Assembly (NCBI RefSeq): GCF_003568845.1
Contig: NZ_CP030126.1
Span: 3,021,501-3,085,500 of the forward strand
Direction of reading: 5' to 3'
Source: Indioceanicola profundi
GTDB taxonomy: Bacteria; Pseudomonadota; Alphaproteobacteria; Azospirillales; Azospirillaceae
Length of the DNA stretch: 64,000 nt
The notes under the pieces are model-generated. The model saw only the letters and a list, made by a program, of their open reading frames with translations. It made no database searches and was not told the origin of the DNA. Positions 58,669 through 64,000 of this stretch are shown here, in pieces. Made by a program: the position numbers and the translations under genes. Position 1 is the first letter of the stretch. Every line of letters starts with the position of its first letter.

Positions 58669-61533
58669 TCATATTTCCCGCGGCAGGCGCAGGCCGACCG
58701 TGGTGCCCTCGCCGGGGCGGCTTTCCAGGGTGATTTCGCCGGCCAGCGGACCGGTCACCAGATTATGGACGATATGCAGACCAAGTCCCGTGCCGCCGGC
58801 ATCCCGCTTGGTGGTGAAGAAGGGCTCGAAGGCGCGGGCCAGCACCTCCTCTTCCATTCCGGCACCGGTGTCGGACACGGCAATGCGCAGATGGCTTTCC
58901 CCGTCCGGCCGCGCCGTGATCAGGATGTGCGGACGCTCCACCCCCTCGAAGGCGTGCAGCACGGCGTTGTTCACCAGATTGGTGATGACCTGGGCCAGCG
59001 CGCCGGTGCGGGTGGTCAGGGCCGGTCCCGGTCCCGGCGGCAGGGTCAGCGCGACGCCCCGGCGGCGCAGCAACGGCTCCAGGCTGGCGGAGAGGCCGCG
59101 CAGCCAGTCGGTCAGCTCGATGCGGCGGGGCGCATCGTCGGCATGGTCGCCGGAGACCTGCCGGAAGCTCTTCACCAGATCGACGGCGCGGGCGAGATTG
59201 GCCTCCATCATCTCCGTCGCCTCCTCCACCAGTCCGGCGAACTCGTCCAGGTCGGCGCGGCGGGCGGAGCGGGCGCGCACCGCCCCGACGAAGCGGCGGG
59301 ACTCCTCCCGCAGGTGGCTGGCGGTGGTCAGCGCGATGCCGACCGGCGTATTGATCTCATGTGCCACCCCGGCCACGGTGCGGCCCAGGCTGGCCAACTT
59401 TTCCTGCTGGATCAGGGTGGCCTGGGCGGCCTGAAGATCGGTAAGGGCGGCGGCGGCGGAGGCGCGGGCCTGCTCGGCCGCCGCGAACGCCTCCGCATTG
59501 GCCAGCGCCACGGCGCCATAGGCGCAGAGCGTCCGCAGGATCAGCCGCTCCCGCTCGCCATAGGCATGCTCGCGCGCACTCTGGACCGAGATCACGCCCA
59601 GCAGCCGCCCGCTCCGGCCGGCATCGCCAAGGGCAACGGGCGCGAACAGGGCGGTCAGCATGGGGCGGGTGCCGGGATAGGCGGCCCGCCGATCGCCGGG
59701 CACCAGCTCCACCAGCACCTCCTCCCGGCTCGCGGCGACGCGGGCGGAGGGAGCTTCCGGATCGTCCAGCGGGATCGCATGGCCCGGAATGGGCTTTCCG
59801 GCCTCCAGCCCGAAGCGGAGCGTCAGGGCCTTGGAGTCCGGGTCGATGAGGTAGATGCCGAACCCGTCCGCATCCATCAGGTCGCGCGCCGCCTCGTGCA
59901 GGGCGTGGAACACGGCCTCCACCTCGAGGCTGGTGGTGATCTCCTGCCCGATGCGGCCCAGCAGTTCCAGCGCCTGGATGGCGCGCTGCGCCGCCTCTGC
60001 CCGCGCCCTTTCCGACTCCGCCAGCCGGCGCAGATGGGCGGCCTCGTCCCGCGCCCGCTCCGTCTGGAAGCGGATCTCCATGGCCATCAGCCGGTCCTTG
60101 GCCTGCTTTGTGCGGCTCTGTTCCAGCGCCTGCCCGGCCCGCCGCTCAAACCGGTAGGCGGCGGCGAAGTCGCCGGTCTCCGCATGGGCTTCGGCCAGTT
60201 GGGACAGCAGGTTGAAGGAGGGGATCAGCCCCTCGATGCTCTCCGCCACGGTAAGAGCGCGGTTCAGGAAATGGATGCGGGCGCTGGGCGCCTCCATCCC
60301 CTCGGGCGCGGCCAGCCGGTAGCGGCGGTGGATGTCGGCCAGCACCACATAGGTTTCCACCTGCCGACCGAGATCGCCGCTGCTCCGCGCCACCTTCAGC
60401 GCCTGCCCCGCGGCCTTCACGGCCTCGTCCGGCTGGTCCAGCAGGCAGTGGCAGTGGGCCTGTCCGCGCAGCCCCTCCATCAGCAGATCCTGCATGCCGA
60501 GCCGCCGGCCCAGGGTCTCGCACTCCACATAGGCGTCGCGGGCGGCCTCCGCATCGCCAAGGTCGATGCTGACATCGCCCAGATACTGCAAGGCGGTGCC
60601 ATAGGCGCGGGACCGGCGGAAGGGCTTCATCCAGGCCATCCCCTCCCGCACCAGGGCGGCGGCCCGTTCCGGCTGGTCCAGCCGGCGGGTGGGGCGGCTG
60701 GCCTGCACCAGCGCATAGCCGACGATGGCCGGCCAGCCGGTGGGCTGGGCCAGCTCCCGCCCCCGCTCCATCCAGGCCAACGCCTCGGCATAGTCGTTGA
60801 CGTTGTCAAAGGCCGTGCCGCAGCCCAGCGCCATCATCACGCCCAGCCGCGTCTGCCCGGACTTCAGCGCCTGCTCCAGCCCCTGCTGCCAGTAGCGCGC
60901 CGCCTCCACATAGCTGCTGCAGGCGAACTGCACGACGCCCCAGAAGAAATCGCTGAGCGCCGTCAGCCCCGGATGGCCGAGCGCCGCTCCCGCCTCCAGC
61001 CTTGGCCCCCAGATGTCGCGGGTGCCGGCAGCGTCGCGATAGGCCGCCTCCCGCGCCAGGGTCGCCTCGGCGATGCGCAGGCGCAGATCGTCGCCGGCGC
61101 GGGCATAGCATTGCAGCCCGGCGGCCAGCACCTCCCCCCGCCGACCGCTCTGTCCACGGTCGAAGGCCAGCCAGGCTTCCACCATACGGGCATCGCCCTC
61201 GCCCACCGGGTCGCCTATGGCGCGGAAGCCGGTGAGCGCCGCCGTCAGCAGGTCCTCCGCCGCATCAAGCTCCGCAAGAAGCGTGCGGACCTCGGCGCGG
61301 GTGAGGCAGAGACGGGCGCGTAGCCGCTGCACCGCCTCCCCGGTCAGGGTCGCGGCCTCGGCCAGGCACTGCTCCGCCTCCTCCGCCAGGGCCAGGGCGC
61401 GGGCGGAGTCCCGCTGGCGCATGTACCAGGCAAGGGTGGTCAGCGCGTCGGCACGGGCGGCGGCGTCCGCCGGCCGGCCCAGCCGCGTTTCAAGTTCCTC
61501 GATATGGTCGGCAAGCCCGAACGGGTCGAGCAC
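58669..61533 (-). CDS. TPR-GAF sensor histidine kinase, cytoplasmic
   Basis: A 954-residue kinase without membrane segments. The first half (to about residue 480) is a solenoid of TPR-type helices (RALALAEEAEQCLAEAATL, YGTALQYLGDVSIDLGDAEAA). A coiled coil (ERARDEAAHLRRLAESERARA) leads to a GAF domain (about 510-680). The kinase core has the phospho-His in LGRTVAGVAHEINTPVGIAL near residue 724, N-box QVITNLVNNAVLHAF, and ATP lid motifs VSDTGAGM and GGTGLGLHIVHNLV. GTG start at 61533. It follows an MBL gene and a response-regulator gene on the same strand and is probably their partner, but the adjacent receiver lacks the acceptor Asp. Confidence 0.88.
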   Translation of the reverse strand: MLDPFGLADHIEELETRLGRPADAAARADALTTLAWYMRQRDSARALALAEEAEQCLAEAATLTGEAVQRLRARLCLTRAEVRTLLAELDAAEDLLTAALTGFRAIGDPVGEGDARMVEAWLAFDRGQSGRRGEVLAAGLQCYARAGDDLRLRIAEATLAREAAYRDAAGTRDIWGPRLEAGAALGHPGLTALSDFFWGVVQFACSSYVEAARYWQQGLEQALKSGQTRLGVMMALGCGTAFDNVNDYAEALAWMERGRELAQPTGWPAIVGYALVQASRPTRRLDQPERAAALVREGMAWMKPFRRSRAYGTALQYLGDVSIDLGDAEAARDAYVECETLGRRLGMQDLLMEGLRGQAHCHCLLDQPDEAVKAAGQALKVARSSGDLGRQVETYVVLADIHRRYRLAAPEGMEAPSARIHFLNRALTVAESIEGLIPSFNLLSQLAEAHAETGDFAAAYRFERRAGQALEQSRTKQAKDRLMAMEIRFQTERARDEAAHLRRLAESERARAEAAQRAIQALELLGRIGQEITTSLEVEAVFHALHEAARDLMDADGFGIYLIDPDSKALTLRFGLEAGKPIPGHAIPLDDPEAPSARVAASREEVLVELVPGDRRAAYPGTRPMLTALFAPVALGDAGRSGRLLGVISVQSAREHAYGERERLILRTLCAYGAVALANAEAFAAAEQARASAAAALTDLQAAQATLIQQEKLASLGRTVAGVAHEINTPVGIALTTASHLREESRRFVGAVRARSARRADLDEFAGLVEEATEMMEANLARAVDLVKSFRQVSGDHADDAPRRIELTDWLRGLSASLEPLLRRRGVALTLPPGPGPALTTRTGALAQVITNLVNNAVLHAFEGVERPHILITARPDGESHLRIAVSDTGAGMEEEVLARAFEPFFTTKRDAGGTGLGLHIVHNLVTGPLAGEITLESRPGEGTTVGLRLPREI

Positions 61534-61653
61534 CGGACACCTCGGCGTAGAGGGTTGGGAACAGAACGAGCTTACACCGGAATACGACCCCCTGTACCAG
61601 CCCCCTCGCCCGTCGACCGGTTCAGGGCGGGCTTGCGGCGGGGGCGGGGCTGG

Positions 61654-62523
61654 TCAGAGCGTCAGCACCATTCCCTCTGCCGCCACCAGCGTGCCGGTGC
61701 GGACCCGGCAGGCCTCGTCGGCGACGCGGTCCATGATGGTGTCGTTGTGGGACGGGTCATGGTGGAACAGCACCACCTGGCCCACCCCGGCCGCATCGGC
61801 GAGGCGCAGCGCCTCCTGCCAGGTGGAATGGCCCCAGCCGCGGTGGCTCTCATATTCCGCGTCGGAGTATGTCGCGTCGTAGACCATGATGTCCGCATTC
61901 CGGACCAGCTCCACGATCCGCTCGTCGCGGCGGCCCGGCACATGCTCGGTATCGGTGATGTAGCAGAAAGACCGGCCCCCCTGCTCGATCCGGTAGCCGG
62001 TTGCCCCGTTGGGATGGTTTAGCGGCGCAGTCCGCACGATGATGCCGGGATGGATGTCCAGCGTTTCGCCGGCCTGGAATTTGGTGAAGCGGCAACTGCC
62101 GGCGATGAGGTTCAGGGGCACGGGGAACAGCGGCTCCGACATGAGCTGCCGGATGATCTGCTCCAGCGTCCGGTCGGGGCCAAGATGCCCCTCCCACATG
62201 CGGAAGCAGTTCCGCTTGTCGTAGATCGGAGCGAAGAAGGGCAGGCCGCTGATATGGTCGTAATGGGTGTGGGTCAGGAACAGATCGCCCTTCAGCGCGC
62301 CCTCCCCCTTCACCACCCGCTCCTCCAGCACTTCTCCCAGGGCGCGGATGCCGGTGCCGGCATCCAGGATGATCAGGTGATCGGCGCAACGCACCTCCAG
62401 GCAGGGGGTGTTTCCGCCATAACGGGCCGTGGCCGGTCCGGGGCTGGCGATGCTGCCCCGAACGCCCCAGAAGGTCACCGTGAACTCCGACTGCTCCGCC
62501 ACAGACCTCTCCCCCTCCGGCAT
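61654..62523 (-). CDS. MBL-fold phosphodiesterase-like hydrolase
   Basis: A 289-residue metallo-beta-lactamase-fold protein of the RNase Z/cyclic-phosphodiesterase-like branch. The metal motif is FLTHTHYDHISG (H85, H87, D89, H90), with TFWGVRGSIASPGPATARYGGNTPC at the front, ILDAGTGIRALG, YITDTEHVPG and the final HHDPSHND. The GVRGS..GGNT front is typical of proteins annotated as cAMP phosphodiesterase or as MBL domains fused to signalling modules. Lying between a histidine kinase and a response-regulator gene, it may act on a cyclic nucleotide signal; that is inference. ATG at 62523 follows GAGGTCGGA. Confidence 0.85.
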   Translation of the reverse strand: MPEGERSVAEQSEFTVTFWGVRGSIASPGPATARYGGNTPCLEVRCADHLIILDAGTGIRALGEVLEERVVKGEGALKGDLFLTHTHYDHISGLPFFAPIYDKRNCFRMWEGHLGPDRTLEQIIRQLMSEPLFPVPLNLIAGSCRFTKFQAGETLDIHPGIIVRTAPLNHPNGATGYRIEQGGRSFCYITDTEHVPGRRDERIVELVRNADIMVYDATYSDAEYESHRGWGHSTWQEALRLADAAGVGQVVLFHHDPSHNDTIMDRVADEACRVRTGTLVAAEGMVLTL

Positions 62524-62568
62524 TCCGACCTCTAACACTGTAGCGCGATGGAAGGACCCGGCTGGAAC

Positions 62569-63261
62569 CTACAGCGCTAGGCGGTAGCCCCCCGGCTCGG
62601 TGACCAGGATTTCCGCCTTGGCCGGATCGCGCTCGATCTTGCGGCGCAGGCGGTAAACATGGGTTTCCAGCGTATGGGTGGTGACCGCGGCGTTGTAGCC
62701 CCAGACCTCGCCCAGCAGCGTTTCCCGCCCCACCGTCCGGGCGCCGGCGCAGTGAAGGAATCTCAGGATGTCCGCCTCCTTCTCGGTCAGCCGGATGGTG
62801 CGCTGCCCGGCCTCGTCCAGCAGCAGCTTGGACGCCGGCTGGAACCGGTAGGGGCCGATCCGGATGGCATCGTCGTCCAGCGATGCGGACTGGCGCAGAT
62901 GGGCGCGCAGACGGGTCAGCAGCAGGCTCAGCCGGATGGGCTTGGCGACGTAGTCGCTGGCTCCGCAGTCCTGGCCAAGGATGGCCTCCGCGTCGCCGGC
63001 GGATGCGGTGAGCATGATCACGGGGCATTTCAGCCCCTGCCCGCGCATGGTCCGGCACAGGTCCCGTCCATCCATGTCGGGCAGCCCTTCCTCCAGCAGG
63101 ACGGCGTCGAACCCGCCCGCCTCCACCGCCTGGAGCGCGGCCTCGGCCGTGGCCGCCTCCACGGTCTCCACCTGCTCCATCAGGGCGAGCTGCTCCGCCA
63201 ACGAACCGCGGAGCGCCGCGTCGCTTTCGACCAGAAGAATCCTCTTGAGCGTGGTGCTCAT
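62569..63261 (-). CDS. OmpR-type response regulator with Glu in place of the phospho-acceptor Asp
   Basis: A 230-residue regulator: receiver domain (1-120) and winged-helix DNA-binding domain (130-230) with LTEKEADILRFLHCAGARTV and THTLETHVYRLRRKIE. The receiver keeps the switch Thr (VIMLTAS) and Lys (YVAKPI), but the acceptor site, normally LLD-x-GLPDMDG, reads LLEEGLPDMDG, so position 57 is Glu. The acidic pocket reads ESD (E12, D14). A Glu there often mimics phosphorylation or makes the protein phosphorylation-independent. It is first of a likely three-gene unit with the MBL and histidine kinase genes. Confidence 0.9.
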   Translation of the reverse strand: MSTTLKRILLVESDAALRGSLAEQLALMEQVETVEAATAEAALQAVEAGGFDAVLLEEGLPDMDGRDLCRTMRGQGLKCPVIMLTASAGDAEAILGQDCGASDYVAKPIRLSLLLTRLRAHLRQSASLDDDAIRIGPYRFQPASKLLLDEAGQRTIRLTEKEADILRFLHCAGARTVGRETLLGEVWGYNAAVTTHTLETHVYRLRRKIERDPAKAEILVTEPGGYRLAL

Positions 63262-63363
63262 CGCTATCGGCGGTCCTGCACTCTTTCATACGTCCCCGCG
63301 GGCGGCGCAGGACGACAGCATCTCACGAGCAACGCGGTCGGCGGCCCTGACGGACCGGGACCG

Positions 63364-64000
63364 TCAGCGGACGGCAAGTATGTCCGTATGACCTACCAGC
63401 AGGCCGGAATCCCCGGCCACGGCCCGCCGCCGCGCTGCCCATTCCCTGATACGGCCGGACGATGCCGGAGCCTGCTCGACTGCGGCACCTTCATATCCGT
63501 CCAGCAACGCCAGATGCACGGGCTTTTCCCGCGGGCCGATGCGCCAGTCGGCACGGGCGGCATCCACCTGATAGCCGACGCGGCGCAACGCGTCGATAGC
63601 GGCAGCGGGTGCTGCCCCGCCCAGCGCCGGCCCGAACCCCTTGTCCCGGCCCATGTGATCCTCCACCAGCCCCAGCACGAAACCGTCATCCGGATCGGGT
63701 TCCTCGAACCGCACCCGTCCATCCACGGTCAGGGTCAGCAGAACCGGCGGAAGGCCGGCTTCCGCCAGCGCGTCGGCGAAACGCTCCACCCAGGCGGCGG
63801 ATGCCAGATCCAGCAGCGCGCTGGCGGTGATCCCGTCGGCCTCCCTGAAATCCAGGGCGGGCAGGCCGCCGGCCAGATCGCAGGGCCGCATCCGGACCCG
63901 CACGCTCCGGTCGGCGGAGCGGAGGGCGAGGCTTCCCCCCTCCTCCGCCACCGCATGGCCGCTGCCGGCGGCCCAGGCGGCGATCTCCCGCGGGGCCGCT
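63364..64000 (-). CDS. Class I SAM-dependent methyltransferase, C-terminal part (cut by right edge)
   Basis: The frame is open to the right edge, so the N-terminal start and glycine-rich SAM loop are outside the window. The visible 212 residues begin AAPREIAAWAAGSGHAVAEE and contain the post-II and acceptor motifs ADGITASALLDLASAAWVERFADALAEAG and LPPVLLTLTVDGRVRFEEP, then RDKGFGPALGGAAP, an arrangement I know from trans-aconitate/methyltransferase-like proteins of Rhodospirillales. Substrate unknown. An internal GTG at 63951 is not the true start. Confidence 0.82.
   Translation of the reverse strand, partial: AAPREIAAWAAGSGHAVAEEGGSLALRSADRSVRVRMRPCDLAGGLPALDFREADGITASALLDLASAAWVERFADALAEAGLPPVLLTLTVDGRVRFEEPDPDDGFVLGLVEDHMGRDKGFGPALGGAAPAAAIDALRRVGYQVDAARADWRIGPREKPVHLALLDGYEGAAVEQAPASSGRIREWAARRRAVAGDSGLLVGHTDILAVR

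Noticed and set aside
58510-61323. Over 900-codon plus-strand frame opposite the histidine kinase
   Set aside because: Shadow frame; it also runs through the repeat-filled gap and has no domain.
61595-61645. Another CTCAGG-type repeat upstream of the histidine kinase (CGTCGACCGGTTCAGGGCGGG)
   Set aside because: Too diverged from the consensus to list as a member with confidence.

Overview
This window looks like the chromosome-origin neighbourhood of a high-GC (roughly 70 percent) alphaproteobacterium. Gene content and order point to the Rhodospirillales/Azospirillales; that placement is inference, since no rRNA is present. The strongest pointers are the block hemH-hemE / ppsR-maf-aroE-coaE-dnaQ, whose hemE-ppsR gap is the origin in Caulobacter-type chromosomes; the mnmE-mnmG-rsmG-parA-parB block; the convergent holA-lptE-leuS block; and four parS-type 16-mers within 22 kb. 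Genes on both sides of the hemE-ppsR gap read away from it.

Layout. 1-5.1 kb: end of a P-type cation ATPase, two coupled lipoprotein genes, small secreted proteins, a Tat-exported amidohydrolase and a decayed Uma2 nuclease. 5.2-6.0 kb: a lower-GC orphan DNase I/CdtB-like nuclease. 6.1-14.0 kb: mutS, a HTH/S24-like regulator, a low-molecular-weight phosphatase, a ferredoxin-NADP reductase, and the coupled tsaE-amgK-murU operon (tRNA modification plus peptidoglycan recycling). 14.1-20.1 kb: a Bax-like glucosaminidase, an Nfu iron-sulfur scaffold, a class III adenylate cyclase, hemH (missing its usual catalytic residues) and hemE. 20.16-20.53 kb: candidate oriC. 20.5-24.4 kb: ppsR, maf, aroE, coaE, dnaQ. 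24.4-30.7 kb: vapBC, quinone reductase, dienelactone hydrolase, glutathione transferase, a YyaL-type protein, a DUF6489 protein and a frameshifted [2Fe-2S] ferredoxin. 30.7-37.5 kb: mnmE, mnmG, a guanidinium-type SMR exporter, rsmG, parA, parB. 37.7-42.5 kb: an NTF2-like protein, a frameshifted ACT protein, a lower-GC patatin and a sulfatase with a damaged C-terminus. 42.6-49.8 kb: holA, lptE, leuS, a DUF3576 lipoprotein, a porin, yggS and tRNA-Ser(GGA). 49.9-57.9 kb: a three-gene alternative-complex-III-like membrane operon without cytochrome genes, a TonB/TPR protein, a PPOX flavoprotein, an RluA-type pseudouridine synthase, an acetyltransferase, an MBL hydrolase and an ICMT-like methyltransferase. 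58.7-63.3 kb: a TPR-GAF histidine kinase, an MBL phosphodiesterase-like protein and a response regulator whose phospho-acceptor Asp is Glu. The right edge cuts a SAM methyltransferase.

How the parts work together: the core is replication and segregation (oriC, parS, ParA, ParB, DnaQ, HolA), mixed with haem synthesis, tRNA modification (TsaE, MnmE, MnmG), cell-wall recycling (AmgK, MurU) and LPS export (LptE). Three dispersed repeat families fill the gaps: palindromes with GTAGGTCG ends, CTCGTCCTGAGCTTGTCGAAGG-type repeats, and long hairpins built of GGATGAA units. Four single-base frameshifts, each explained by one missing G in a G-run, may be sequencing errors rather than biology.
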